Source: Parachlamydiales bacterium (GTDB lineage: Bacteria > Chlamydiota > Chlamydiia > Chlamydiales > Rhabdochlamydiaceae). Taken from it: a DNA stretch of 48,806 nucleotides. A program made the position numbers and the translations under genes. The notes under the pieces are model-generated. The model ran no database searches and was not told where the DNA came from. It was given only the letters and a program-made list of their open reading frames with translations. Every line of letters begins with the position of its first letter. Position 1 is the stretch's first letter. Shown in pieces: positions 16,782-25,809 of this stretch. The DNA lies in NCBI GenBank assembly GCA_027459675.1, contig DAIDHO010000009.1, positions 1 through 48,806 on the forward strand, in the 5' to 3' direction.

Positions 16782-19700
16782 ATGAAAAAAAACTTTCTAT
16801 TGACCTCCCTTCTTCCCTTTAGCTTAGCGGCGGTTCCACCTAGTAGTACGTGGAACAATACAACCAACACCAATGATAACTGGAGTGTGGCTTCTAACTG
16901 GAGCCCACAAACCGTGCCAAATGCTCAAGATCAGCTCATTGTCATTGGGACTCCTCCACCAACCACTGCTTCGATTACAATTACTCAAGATGTCTCTCCT
17001 ACAGTCGTTGCCGGAACTATCACATTCATTAACAATACTGCAGGCAATAATTATGGCTTCACAATTAGTGGGACAAATTCACTGACAATGAGCGCTAGTG
17101 CAGCGGAAGGTGGGACAGCCTTCATCACGACCAATGCTTCTAACACGGCCGCCTTTGCGATTTCAGCGCCTATTGTTTTGGCCTCCAATTTAGGTATCAT
17201 GCACCTGGATACGAGTCACACGTTGCCTTTGAGTGGAATTATTAGCGGGTCTTTTAGTGTTACAAAAGATGGAGGGGGAACAGTTATTCTCTCAGGAGCT
17301 AATACCTTTTCCAATGGACTTATCATTGAAGAGGGTATTCTTCAATGTGGTGCACCTACGACTCTTCCTGCTTCGAGCTCTATAACTCTCACGGGGGGAA
17401 TTCTCGATCTCAATAACAATGCACAGACCATTGGAGGGCTTTCCGGGACTTTTCCAATTAACTTAGGGAGTGCGATTCTCACAGTGAATACTACTGCTCC
17501 TAATAGCTACGGAGGAGTGATTTCTCAAAGTGGGGGGTTAAGTGTGGGTGGAACTGGAAGTTTGACCCTTACGAATTCTAGCACATATTTGGGTGAGACA
17601 ACGGTGACAGGGGGCACTTTGCAATTAGGGGTGTCTAATGCACTTCCAGTTGGGGGCGCCGTGACAATAACAGGCGGAACTTTAGATCTCAATAATTTTA
17701 ATCAGTCTGTAGGCACTCTTTCGGGAACGGGAGGTAGTATTACGCTGGGGTCTGGTCAGCTATCTATCTCTCTGGCGAAAAGTCAAAATTTTTCGAGTGT
17801 GATCAGTGGATCTGGGAGTGTAGACTTGAATGGAAATGGGTTTATTTGGTCCTTAGGAGCAGCTCAAACATATGCAGGTCTTACAACCATTAATAATGGG
17901 ACTGTTCAGCTGGGAATTGCAAATGGTCTTCCTTCTGGAAGTCCGGTGACACTTCTAGGAGGAGGGATTTTAAATCTGAATAGCTTTTCTCAGAATGTGG
18001 GTACTTTTACATCTTCAGTTGGAACTCAAGTTCAGCTGGGATCTGGCTCATTGAGGGTTACCCCGACCTCTTCTGCCAATTTTGCAGGAGTCATTAGTGG
18101 GACAGGCAGTGTAACTCTCCAAGGGACTGGTTCATGGACTTTTCAAACTGCTCAAACCTATACAGGAGGGACCTTCATCACAAGTGGAACACTTCAATTG
18201 GCAACTCCGAATGCTCTAGCTTCTACAGGGACTGTTAATTTGAATAATTTAGGTAGTTTACTTCTTAACAACAATCCTCTAGCAATAGGCCCTCTGAATG
18301 GAAGTGGGCTTGTCAATTTAGGAAGTGGTACTTTAACAATCAACACCTCCAATATATCCACCCCCGCCTCATTTTCAGGAGGAATTGTAGGAACAGGAGG
18401 ACTTGTTGTTCAAGGAAATGGAACGCAGATCTTAACAGGTTCTAACACCTATTCCGGCGGTACCACCATTTCTGGCAGCGCGACCTTGCAAGGAACGACG
18501 AATAGCCTTCAAGGAACGATTTTCAACAATAGTACTCTCTTTTTTAACCAATCTTTTAAAGGCACTTATGGAGGACCTTTATCCGGCACTGGTTTACTTC
18601 AAATAGGGGGTCAAGGAATTATCACCCTTAAAGGAACGCCCACTCAAGGGAGTGTGGCTCTAATGAGTGGGGGACTTGATGTTGGGGCTGGATCTACTTT
18701 AACAGCCTCTTCAATCTCAGTCAGTAATGGAGCTATGCTGGGGGGAACGGGAACATATGCTGCCAATATTTTCAATTCTGGAACGATCAATCCTGCAGAC
18801 ACTACGACCTTAGGAATTCTTACTGTCAATGGAAATGTTACTTTTGAGCCTGGATCTAGTTTCATAGCAGATCTGACATCTACAGCGTCTGATCAGTTAC
18901 AGGTTAAGGGGCTTGTCACAATTCAACCTAACTCAGAAATTATCATCGATGCAGAACGGGGGGAGTATGAAGAAGAGACGCGCTATGCGATTATCACCTC
19001 GACGCAGCCTGTTGTGGGTACTTTTCAAAGTTTTAAGCAAACCAACCCTTTTTTAGAAGTGAATCTTCTTTATAATCAGCTTTTGCCCGGCTCGGTTGAA
19101 GTCGACCTGCAGATTCGAAATCTCTCAGATGTGATTCAAGGAGGGAATGCAGGAGCTATTTCTAAATGTATCACACAAACAAATATGAAATCGGACCATG
19201 ACTTAGAACTCCTCATTGCAGATCTTATTTTCTTGGATATCGATCAGGTAAGAAAAGCCTTAGAAGAGATGCAGCCCTCACAGCTCAGAACCCTCACTGT
19301 GGCAGAGCAGACAAGTACTCTCTTTGCTCAAGAGATCCTCAATGGGAGAATGGCTGCATTTGATAGATCGATATGTGAGAAAGAGCTTACAAGGTGTTTT
19401 TCTTCGAATTTTTGGGTTAGCTTAGCAGGCAATTGGACGGATCAAAGTTCTACCGCCCAAACTATGGGTTACAAGGCTCCAGCAGTAGGATTGATGGCAG
19501 GATTTGATGGAAAAATATCCAATAATCTTTTTTTAGGACTTGCAATCGAGTATGGACACGTAGCACTAGACTGGAAAGAAAATCGAGGGTCCGCAAAGAT
19601 CAATAGGATGTCTGCTGGCCCTTACTTAAGCTATGTAGGACAGTTTGGTTACCTGAATGCATCGCTTCTCACTTCCTTTGCTACTTTTGATACGAAACGC

Positions 19701-20228
19701 AATCTTCCTTTTTTTAAACGCACTGCTATCAGTAGTCACAGAGGAGAAAATCTTTTAACCCATTTAGAGGGAGGGCTTGTGTTTCACCCGGCTTCTCAAG
19801 TCTTTCTCACCCCTTTCGTGATGTTGGATTTACTTTATGGGTGGGAAGATAGTTTTCAGGAAGCAGGAGCAAAGTCTCTTAATTTTCAAGTTGCTTCCGC
19901 TCCCTCCGCTCTTTTTCGCTCTGAATTAGGAGTAAAAATTTCCAAATGTGCGGTGAGATCCCACACCAAATGGGTGCACGATATCAAAGCAAGCTGGGTT
20001 AGAGAAGAGAGATATAGAGGGAAGCAGCTGACGGCTACTTTTCGACAGTTTCCGTGCAGTTTTATAGTCCAAGGATTTTATCCTTCACGCAATTTTCTTG
20101 ATGTAGGAATGGGACTTACCTTCATCTTTAAAAAAGACAAATTGGCAGCAAGTCTTCGGTATGAGGGACAATTTGGTGAAAATGTTAACATTCAAAGCGG
20201 TATTGCCCAGCTTCTCACCCGTTTTTAA
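16782..20228 (+). CDS. Autotransporter with repeat-rich passenger and C-terminal beta-barrel
   Basis: A 1148-residue type V secreted protein. A signal peptide (MKKNFLLTSLLPFSLAA) is followed by a passenger of about 750 residues made of Gly/Ser/Thr/Asn-rich beta-helix units. Many copies of a TGGTLDLNN-type unit alternate with ISGSGSVDLNG-type and TYAGLTTINNGTVQLG-type segments, the passenger-associated transport repeats of AIDA-type adhesins. Residues about 880-1148 form the translocator barrel with alternating aromatic strands and a terminal Phe (LLTRF). The GGA[ILV]/FxxN repeat pattern of Chlamydia Pmp proteins is not dominant, so this is a different autotransporter group. It is likely surface-displayed and involved in adhesion. 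Confidence 0.9.
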   Translation: MKKNFLLTSLLPFSLAAVPPSSTWNNTTNTNDNWSVASNWSPQTVPNAQDQLIVIGTPPPTTASITITQDVSPTVVAGTITFINNTAGNNYGFTISGTNSLTMSASAAEGGTAFITTNASNTAAFAISAPIVLASNLGIMHLDTSHTLPLSGIISGSFSVTKDGGGTVILSGANTFSNGLIIEEGILQCGAPTTLPASSSITLTGGILDLNNNAQTIGGLSGTFPINLGSAILTVNTTAPNSYGGVISQSGGLSVGGTGSLTLTNSSTYLGETTVTGGTLQLGVSNALPVGGAVTITGGTLDLNNFNQSVGTLSGTGGSITLGSGQLSISLAKSQNFSSVISGSGSVDLNGNGFIWSLGAAQTYAGLTTINNGTVQLGIANGLPSGSPVTLLGGGILNLNSFSQNVGTFTSSVGTQVQLGSGSLRVTPTSSANFAGVISGTGSVTLQGTGSWTFQTAQTYTGGTFITSGTLQLATPNALASTGTVNLNNLGSLLLNNNPLAIGPLNGSGLVNLGSGTLTINTSNISTPASFSGGIVGTGGLVVQGNGTQILTGSNTYSGGTTISGSATLQGTTNSLQGTIFNNSTLFFNQSFKGTYGGPLSGTGLLQIGGQGIITLKGTPTQGSVALMSGGLDVGAGSTLTASSISVSNGAMLGGTGTYAANIFNSGTINPADTTTLGILTVNGNVTFEPGSSFIADLTSTASDQLQVKGLVTIQPNSEIIIDAERGEYEEETRYAIITSTQPVVGTFQSFKQTNPFLEVNLLYNQLLPGSVEVDLQIRNLSDVIQGGNAGAISKCITQTNMKSDHDLELLIADLIFLDIDQVRKALEEMQPSQLRTLTVAEQTSTLFAQEILNGRMAAFDRSICEKELTRCFSSNFWVSLAGNWTDQSSTAQTMGYKAPAVGLMAGFDGKISNNLFLGLAIEYGHVALDWKENRGSAKINRMSAGPYLSYVGQFGYLNASLLTSFATFDTKRNLPFFKRTAISSHRGENLLTHLEGGLVFHPASQVFLTPFVMLDLLYGWEDSFQEAGAKSLNFQVASAPSALFRSELGVKISKCAVRSHTKWVHDIKASWVREERYRGKQLTATFRQFPCSFIVQGFYPSRNFLDVGMGLTFIFKKDKLAASLRYEGQFGENVNIQSGIAQLLTRF

Positions 20229-20288
20229 AGGGCCCCTAATCCTAAGTGAGGCTTTCTTCCCCTTCTCTCATCTTTTGATCCACTTTTC

Positions 20289-20717
20289 TTAACTGAGTAG
20301 GAGGTTCGCCACAGTCAAACGACTAATGGCAATGAGGTTTCCTTTGTCATCCCGAATTTCGATCGTCCAGACTTGGGTTGTTCGTCCTATATGATTAGGG
20401 AATGTCTTGGCAATGAGTTTACCTGCATGGACAGGTTTCAGATGGTTGATATTCAGCTCGACTCCCACGCAAATATGCGTTTTTGAATCGACGGCGCAGC
20501 AGGCAGCTGCACTGGCGAGCGATTCTGCTAAAACTGCTGAAGCCCCCCCATGGAGAATACTTGAATATTGTTTATGGTAGGATTCGATGGGCATCTCGGC
20601 TACGAGATAATCGTCTCCTTTTTCGGTAAAAACGATCCCTAAGTGCGTGACAAGAGAATTTTCACATCGTTTTTGGAGGTCTCCCAGGGTAAAAACCGAT
20701 TTCCATATCGCCTTCAT
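20289..20717 (-). CDS. Hotdog-fold acyl-CoA thioesterase (YdiI/EntH-like)
   Basis: A 142-residue single hotdog domain. It aligns along its whole length with E. coli YdiI: an IWK start, GDDYLVAEMPIES, the active-site LHGGASAVLAES with catalytic Glu, and VWTIEIRDDKGNLIAISRLT at the end. YdiI hydrolyses 1,4-dihydroxy-2-naphthoyl-CoA in menaquinone synthesis but has broad specificity, so the substrate is open. The ATG at 20717 (MKAIWK) is chosen because it gives the family length; the frame extends 17 codons further upstream without homology. The gene stands alone, convergent with the autotransporter gene. Confidence 0.85.
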   Translation of the reverse strand: MKAIWKSVFTLGDLQKRCENSLVTHLGIVFTEKGDDYLVAEMPIESYHKQYSSILHGGASAVLAESLASAAACCAVDSKTHICVGVELNINHLKPVHAGKLIAKTFPNHIGRTTQVWTIEIRDDKGNLIAISRLTVANLLLS

Positions 20718-21080
20718 ACATTCATCACTGATTCTCAAGAAGATATAAAAAGAGAGATTTAGATGCAATGTTAAGAAAAAAGAGTCCTAAAAAGAGGCAT
20801 CGCCTGGGGCTTGGGTTTTTTTTAGGGCCCTTTTTTCTTAATAATTCCTAATTTTAATTAAATATCTGATTTTAAAATTTATAATTTTATTTTAAAATAA
20901 TTTAAAAGTATCAATTTAATTATATTTATAATTTAATAAATAAAAAAAGAGGTAATTAAATGACAACTTTTCCTGTTAATTAATCGCAATTAGATAATAT
21001 TTCGTTAAATAAATACGAGGGATTTTTTTAATTTTAAAAATAGACGAATTATGTTTATCAATGGAATTAATACTACAGTG
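20718..21080. other. Very AT-rich intergenic stretch
   Basis: The part from about 20840 to 21060 is extremely AT-rich. It holds an AAAGAGG followed by an eight-codon frame (20960-20983, MTTFPVN then stop), which may be the start of a lost gene or a leader. No other coding signal is visible. Confidence 0.4.
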
Positions 21081-21234
21081 GGACCGTTGTATAACTCGCG
21101 CTGATCAGATAAAATAGTTTTTCTTTAAACAAAGGTGAAAAGCACTCAAATTTTAAGTTGGGAAGAGAAACTTTTTGAAAAAAAACATTTTTGTGGTCTA
21201 TTAAACAGGCAAGACAAATTTACGCAACGGTCTC
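21081..21234. mobile_element. MITE-like element with terminal inverted repeats
   Basis: The left end reads GGACCGTTGTATAACTCGCG and the right end, read inverted, GAGACCGTTGCGTAAATTTG. The first 46 bases (21082-21127) match 34876-34921 at 45 of 46 positions, and that second copy is the leader of a decayed IS5-like transposase gene. The element has no coding capacity. This is what a miniature element mobilised by that IS would look like. Confidence 0.65.
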
Positions 21235-21254
21235 ATGTTATCATTCTCCTCTCT

Positions 21255-21322
21255 ATGGTTTGAGATAAAAACAATAGCTCAGCATCAGATCCTATTCAAT
21301 TTTTTCTTATAATGCGATTGCC
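21255..21322 (+). repeat. 68-bp repeat upstream of tpx, copy A (possible promoter module)
   Basis: Matches 46285-46352 at all but about three positions, in the same orientation. It contains a -10-like TATAAT at 21308-21313. The repeat ends 84 bases before the tpx start codon; the other copy ends 80 bases before the SH2-like gene. Confidence 0.7.
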
Positions 21323-21406
21323 CTGTTGTGTGAAAAGAGCACTAGACATATATAGACCCTGGTTTATAAAATACCTGCAAAGAAAACAGAGATTGAAGGA
21401 GCCCAC

Positions 21407-21910
21407 ATGGAAGTCGTCTCATTGAAGGGACAGCCTATTCATACTGTAGGAGCGTTACCTAAAATAGGATCTCAAGCCCCTGACCTTCGCGGGGTCGACC
21501 CGGGACTCACTGAACTTTCGTTAAAAAATTTTGAGGGGAAGAAAAAGGTGATTTGTTTTGTCCCCAGTTTAGACACCCCCATCTGTTCGACTTCTGCGAA
21601 AACCTTCAATCAAAAAATGAAAAGTTTCCTTCATGCAGTGGTGATCTATTGCTCCATGGATTTGCCGTTTGCTTTTAAAAGAATTTGCATGAATGAGCAG
21701 TCTCATTATGATTCCATCGTTTTTCTTTCCCTATTTAGACATCGGCCGGTAGCAGAAGCCTTCGGGATCTATTTGCAAGACGGCCCTATTGCTGGTCTTT
21801 GCGCTCGGGCTGTTTTTGTTTTGGATGAAAAAAATATCATTTTGTATCGGCAGCTAGTCTCTGAAATCACAGAAGAACCCGACTACGCAAAGGCGATCGC
21901 TTTCCTTTAA
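21407..21910 (+). CDS. tpx: Thiol peroxidase, atypical 2-Cys peroxiredoxin
   Basis: A 167-residue protein matching E. coli Tpx from end to end. The peroxidatic Cys is Cys60 in PSLDTPICST and the resolving Cys is Cys94 in FKRICMNE, the spacing expected for Tpx. The C-terminal LCARAVFVLDEKN and LVSEITEEPDYAKAI blocks are also conserved. It reduces hydrogen peroxide and organic peroxides with thioredoxin in the cytoplasm. The ATG is preceded by GAAGGAG. The upstream region is unusual: it carries a MITE-like element and a 68-bp repeat with a TATAAT box that also precedes the SH2-like gene. Confidence 0.93.
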   Translation: MEVVSLKGQPIHTVGALPKIGSQAPDLRGVDPGLTELSLKNFEGKKKVICFVPSLDTPICSTSAKTFNQKMKSFLHAVVIYCSMDLPFAFKRICMNEQSHYDSIVFLSLFRHRPVAEAFGIYLQDGPIAGLCARAVFVLDEKNIILYRQLVSEITEEPDYAKAIAFL

Positions 21911-22034
21911 AAACCTATCTCCTCTTTTGGCTATCAGGGGCTCGGCTAAAAGAAAGATCCCTGGAAGAGTCAAACACCCCTCGTTAGAAGTGAAAATAGG
22001 CCAAAAACGGTCATCATAAAAGCTAAGAACCTCT

Positions 22035-22053
22035 AACTTAAGTAAGGGGTCTA
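22035..22053. repeat. IS-end relic, diverged copy
   Basis: Reads AACTTAAGTAAGGGGTCTA, related to the GCTTAAGCAA..AGGTCT repeats at 4126, 40645 and 41473. It lies in the gap between tpx and phrB. Confidence 0.35.
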
Positions 22054-22132
22054 TTCATTAGAAGTCCTCTTTAAAAAGGGACTTGAGACGACTTGAACAA
22101 TCTTCTGATAAAAAAATGGAGACCAATTTAAA

Positions 22133-23521
22133 TCATTTTTTGATGAAAAATCGGATCGATTTATAAGCGCGAAGAGCTTCTTCAGCTGCCTTTTTATGAT
22201 CCACCATTGGAGAGGGGTATTTTGCATATCCACTACGCTCCCTTTCCTCATACCATGTATGAATAGCTTCAGACTCAAAATCACGCAGCTCAGGAATCCA
22301 TTTTTTAATGTATCTACATGCAGGATCGAATTTTTTCTGCTGGGTCCACGGATTGAAAATGCGAAAATAAGGCTGTGCATCGCTTCCAGTACTGGCTACC
22401 CATTGCCAGTTCCCATTATTCACAGCAGGATCGTAATCAATTAAATGTTGAGCAAAGTATTTTTCACCCCATCTCCAATTGATATGTAAATCTTTGATGA
22501 GAAAAGAGGCGGTAATCATTCGAACACGGTTATGCATAAAGCCTGTCTGATTCATCTCTCTCATGCCTGCATCCACAATCGGAAAGCCAGTAGAACCTTC
22601 GCACCATCTTTGATAAGCTTTTTTGTTATAAGACCATTTGAGCTTATCAAAGTTAGGATGGAAAGCTCCTTTAAAGACGTGAGGGAAAAAAAATGCAATC
22701 GACGTGAAAAAATCTCTCCAGTAAAGAGACCGAATAAGCGCATGGTGTGGACTTAAATGACGGCAGATTGCTGCATAGACTTCACGAGGAGAGCAGACAG
22801 TAAATTTCATATAAGGGGATAGATGGGTAGAGCCGTCTTCTGCAGGAAATTCTTTCAAACTTCCATATTTGTCAAAAGAGCCTAATTTTTTTAGAATTTT
22901 TAGTGCTTCTAATCTTCCTCCCAACAATCCATTCTTTACCGTTTGTTTAGGAAACACCCTTTGGTCTTCTGCAAAATGGATCGATCCATGGAAGTAATGA
23001 GTCCATCGATTGCGGATAGGAGGCAATACCTTCCGTTTTGAAGCATTCCGAAAATAAGGAGTGAAAATTGTATAGGGCTTCCCATCTTTTTTCAGTGTCT
23101 CTTCAAGGGGATGAAGGAGAGCATCCTCGAAAGAATAAAATGGAATAGCCTCCTTCTTACAGACTTTTGCGAGCTTTTTGTCCCTTTCCCGACTATAAAG
23201 AGTGTAGTCTCGATTCACGATCAAAGCCTCCACTTTGAGTTCGCGTATACACTGGCTTACAACCTCTTCGGGTTTTCCTTTAAAAAGGAAGAGTTGACCC
23301 CCTTTTTTCTTTAGCTGGCGTTCAAGATCTTTTAGAGACTCAACCATAAATTTCAGGCAATGTTCGCTTCTAAAAGGGTTGTTCTCGATTTGTTCGGGTG
23401 TAAAAATAAAGGCAGGAATAACAACCTCTGAAGATTTCAAGGCAAAAATAAGTCCTGTATTGTCCTCCAGTCGTAAATCGCGCCTAAATAAAAAAAGAGA
23501 TCGTTTAAACTTGCTCTCCAT
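22133..23521 (-). CDS. phrB: Class I deoxyribodipyrimidine photolyase
   Basis: A 462-residue flavoprotein, close to the 472 residues of E. coli PhrB. The N-terminal antenna-binding alpha/beta domain starts FLFRRDLRLEDNTGLIFAL. The C-terminal FAD domain carries YWRDFF, TGFPIVDAGMREMNQTGFMH, NRVRMITASFLIKDL and the NNGNWQWVASTGSDAQPYF block, all diagnostic of CPD photolyases. It repairs cyclobutane pyrimidine dimers using blue light. The start lies two bases after the stop of the upstream SDR gene, so both form one transcription unit. The enzyme suggests exposure to light in an extracellular stage or a free-living host. Confidence 0.93.
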   Translation of the reverse strand: MESKFKRSLFLFRRDLRLEDNTGLIFALKSSEVVIPAFIFTPEQIENNPFRSEHCLKFMVESLKDLERQLKKKGGQLFLFKGKPEEVVSQCIRELKVEALIVNRDYTLYSRERDKKLAKVCKKEAIPFYSFEDALLHPLEETLKKDGKPYTIFTPYFRNASKRKVLPPIRNRWTHYFHGSIHFAEDQRVFPKQTVKNGLLGGRLEALKILKKLGSFDKYGSLKEFPAEDGSTHLSPYMKFTVCSPREVYAAICRHLSPHHALIRSLYWRDFFTSIAFFFPHVFKGAFHPNFDKLKWSYNKKAYQRWCEGSTGFPIVDAGMREMNQTGFMHNRVRMITASFLIKDLHINWRWGEKYFAQHLIDYDPAVNNGNWQWVASTGSDAQPYFRIFNPWTQQKKFDPACRYIKKWIPELRDFESEAIHTWYEERERSGYAKYPSPMVDHKKAAEEALRAYKSIRFFIKK

Positions 23522-23523
23522 TG

Positions 23524-24957
23524 TTATCCTTTGGAAAGATGCTTTGCCAATCGGCTGAAAATAAGAACATGAAGCGGGTAAAGGCTATACCAATAAAACC
23601 TACCCCAAACTCCATTTGGGCGAAATGAGGCTGTTTGTTTCAGCTCTCCCCCTTTTTCATGAGGGATGATTTCAAATTCAAGCCACGCTTCTCCTGGTAA
23701 TTTCATTTCAGCATAGAGCAATAACCGTCGATTTTTCTCATCGGCCAGTAAAACACGCCAAAAATCCAGAGCATCTCCCACTTTAAGGCGCGTGGGATGA
23801 GTTCTGCCTCGTCGGAGCCCAATTCCCCCTACTAATTTATCTAGGAAACCCCTGAATTTCCAAGCCCAATTCATTGCAAGCCAGCCTCGATTTCCTCCTA
23901 GAGACCAAACCTTTTTTTGTACTTGTTCTATAGGACAGGAAAAAGAAATAATGCGCCTATCGCTCAAAATCCCGAATCGAGGGACGTGGACGTAAGTGGA
24001 GAGATCGGGGTTTAAATGGGACCCACTTAAGGTATCTTTCCAGCTTGAAGGGACCCAGTCTTCTTCGATGCGAGTAAAGGCAAGTTGCACTGCCTCTTCA
24101 TACGAAAGCAGCTTTCGGGGAAAAAGCTGTTGAATTCGATTTTCTTTACAGACCGCATTATTAATGAGACTTTCGACTAAGAAACGGGCGAGAGAAAAAC
24201 TCGTACTAGTTAAAAAAAATAACCAGTAAGAAGAAAGACGAGGAGTTAGAACAGGAACCATAAAAATTTTACGTTTCAAACCTCGGACCTTAGCAAAATT
24301 TAATAGAAGGTCTTTATAACTCATGACATCGGGCCCTCCGACCTCAAAAGACTGCCCAATACAATCCGGATTTCCCAAAACAAGGGTTAGATAAGTGAGG
24401 ACATCGCGTATGGCAATCGGTTGGGTCAACTGATTAATCCATTTTGGAGCCACCATAATAGGCAGCTTTTCGACTAGATCTCGAATGATTTCAAATGAAG
24501 CACTTCCAGAGCCAATGATGATCCCCGCCATTAAAATAGTGACTGGCACTTTCCCCATCTGGAGGATTTCCCCTACCTTTTTTCTTGAAGTTAAATGACG
24601 GGAAAGATGCTCTTCGTTACAAAGGCCTCCCAAATAGATGATTTGTTTTGCTTGTGTCTTTTCCAGGCGGCTCATAAAATTCTTCGCAGAACGAGCTTCT
24701 AATTCAGAAAATTTCTGAGAATAACTCATTGAATGGACTAAATAGTAAGCAGCATCAATGTGAGCTGGAATTTTCAGCAAAGAAAAAGGGTTAAGAAGGT
24801 CAGCCTCGATGACATGTAGTTGAGATTGAAACTTGGGGGAAACTTCAATGCGAGAACGGCTTCTTACAAGAGCATATACTTCGTGCCCATCTTCAATCAA
24901 ACGGGGAAGAAGGCGAGTTCCAATATACCCATTAGCTCCAGTCAGTAAGATTTTCAT
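23524..24957 (-). CDS. NAD(P)-binding epimerase-like protein with C-terminal DUF2867
   Basis: A 477-residue protein. Residues 1-290 are an atypical SDR: the dinucleotide-binding ILLTGANGYIGTRLLPRLIE is followed by YYLVHSMSY and AGIIIGSGSASFEII typical of the NmrA/complex-I-assembly-like branch. Residues about 310-477 are a DUF2867/SRPBCC-like domain with GGNRGWLAMNWAWKFRGFLD and ending YPLHVLIFSRLAKH. This fusion is common in marine and soil bacteria and often lies beside photolyase genes. Its substrate is unknown. It is coupled to phrB by a two-base gap. Confidence 0.85.
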   Translation of the reverse strand: MKILLTGANGYIGTRLLPRLIEDGHEVYALVRSRSRIEVSPKFQSQLHVIEADLLNPFSLLKIPAHIDAAYYLVHSMSYSQKFSELEARSAKNFMSRLEKTQAKQIIYLGGLCNEEHLSRHLTSRKKVGEILQMGKVPVTILMAGIIIGSGSASFEIIRDLVEKLPIMVAPKWINQLTQPIAIRDVLTYLTLVLGNPDCIGQSFEVGGPDVMSYKDLLLNFAKVRGLKRKIFMVPVLTPRLSSYWLFFLTSTSFSLARFLVESLINNAVCKENRIQQLFPRKLLSYEEAVQLAFTRIEEDWVPSSWKDTLSGSHLNPDLSTYVHVPRFGILSDRRIISFSCPIEQVQKKVWSLGGNRGWLAMNWAWKFRGFLDKLVGGIGLRRGRTHPTRLKVGDALDFWRVLLADEKNRRLLLYAEMKLPGEAWLEFEIIPHEKGGELKQTASFRPNGVWGRFYWYSLYPLHVLIFSRLAKHLSKG

Positions 24958-25023
24958 ATGTTTCTCTTTAAAAAATTGATCCGATCCTTCTCTTTAACAA
25001 GGTCTCTAAGGTCTCTAAATAGA

Positions 25024-25164
25024 ATGTCCTCAAGTAGAGCAAACGCGCCTTACACGATAAGTTTTTCTAAACTTAAGTTACAATTTTTAAAAGTACAAGA
25101 ATTAAATTCTCTTGTGCGCAAAAAAACTTTTGTTAAAGTTACAGAGGAACAAATCGATCAATAA
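25024..25164 (+). CDS. Possible small hypothetical protein upstream of tag
   Basis: A 46-residue frame whose second half (LVRKKTFVKVTEEQIDQ) has protein-like composition; the frame is open upstream to 24958. Its stop is 14 bases before the tag start codon, and the tag Shine-Dalgarno lies just after it. No motif is recognised. It may be a small gene co-transcribed with tag, the tail of a lost gene, or chance. Confidence 0.35.
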   Translation: MSSSRANAPYTISFSKLKLQFLKVQELNSLVRKKTFVKVTEEQIDQ

Positions 25165-25178
25165 ATGAGGTGCAAAAA

Positions 25179-25796
25179 ATGAAAAAAAACAAAAAGCGCT
25201 GCTTTGGATCGGCTCCTGGAAAAGAATTTTATGCCGAATATCACGACAAAGAATGGGGCATTCCTGTGCATAACGATAGACAACTCTTTGAGATGCTTAT
25301 CCTTGAGGGAGCTCAAGCCGGCTTGAGCTGGGAAACCATTCTTAAAAGAAGAGAGGAATATCGAAAAGCGTTTCATCATTTTGACCCCGCCAAAGTAGCT
25401 AAGATGACAGAGGATGAATTAAAGAGCCTTCTTGAAAATAAGGGTATCATTCGGAATCGACTAAAAATTTACGCTGTACGTCAAAATGCGGTGATTTTTT
25501 TACAAATCCAAGAGCAGTTTGGTTCATTTTCTAAGTATGTCTGGAATTTTGTAGAAGGAAAGCCTATCGTCGTTCGAAGAAAATCTCTTCAAGATATTCC
25601 CTCTTCCACTCCTATTAGTGATAAGCTCTCCAAAGATCTGAAAAAGAGAGGGATGACTTTTGTAGGCTCCAAAGTTATTTATGCTTTTATGCAAGCAGTC
25701 GGCCTTGTCAATGACCATCTTGTCGATTGTTGGTGTTCAAGGAGCTCGCTGGACAAACAAACCGCGGGGTTCTCTAATGGACCACAGGTCTCTTGA
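25179..25796 (+). CDS. tag: DNA-3-methyladenine glycosylase I
   Basis: A 205-residue protein of the HhH-GPD superfamily, Tag branch. Conserved blocks are RCFGSAPGKEFYAEYHDKEWG (zinc-site Cys and the YHDxEWG signature), LFEMLILEGAQAGLSWETIL, and the C-terminal GLVNDHLVDCWC with the zinc-binding His and Cys. It removes 3-methyladenine from alkylated DNA. TGAGG at 25166-25170 fits the ATG at 25179 rather than the GTG at 25170. The 3' end faces cyoE, 13 bases apart. With phrB nearby there is a small DNA-repair group. Confidence 0.92.
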   Translation: MKKNKKRCFGSAPGKEFYAEYHDKEWGIPVHNDRQLFEMLILEGAQAGLSWETILKRREEYRKAFHHFDPAKVAKMTEDELKSLLENKGIIRNRLKIYAVRQNAVIFLQIQEQFGSFSKYVWNFVEGKPIVVRRKSLQDIPSSTPISDKLSKDLKKRGMTFVGSKVIYAFMQAVGLVNDHLVDCWCSRSSLDKQTAGFSNGPQVS

Positions 25797-25809
25797 TTTA
25801 AACACAAAG

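Noticed and set aside
20960-20983. Eight-codon frame MTTFPVN with an AAAGAGG ribosome-binding site
   Set aside because: Too short to support as a gene or leader; recorded only as a possible relic.
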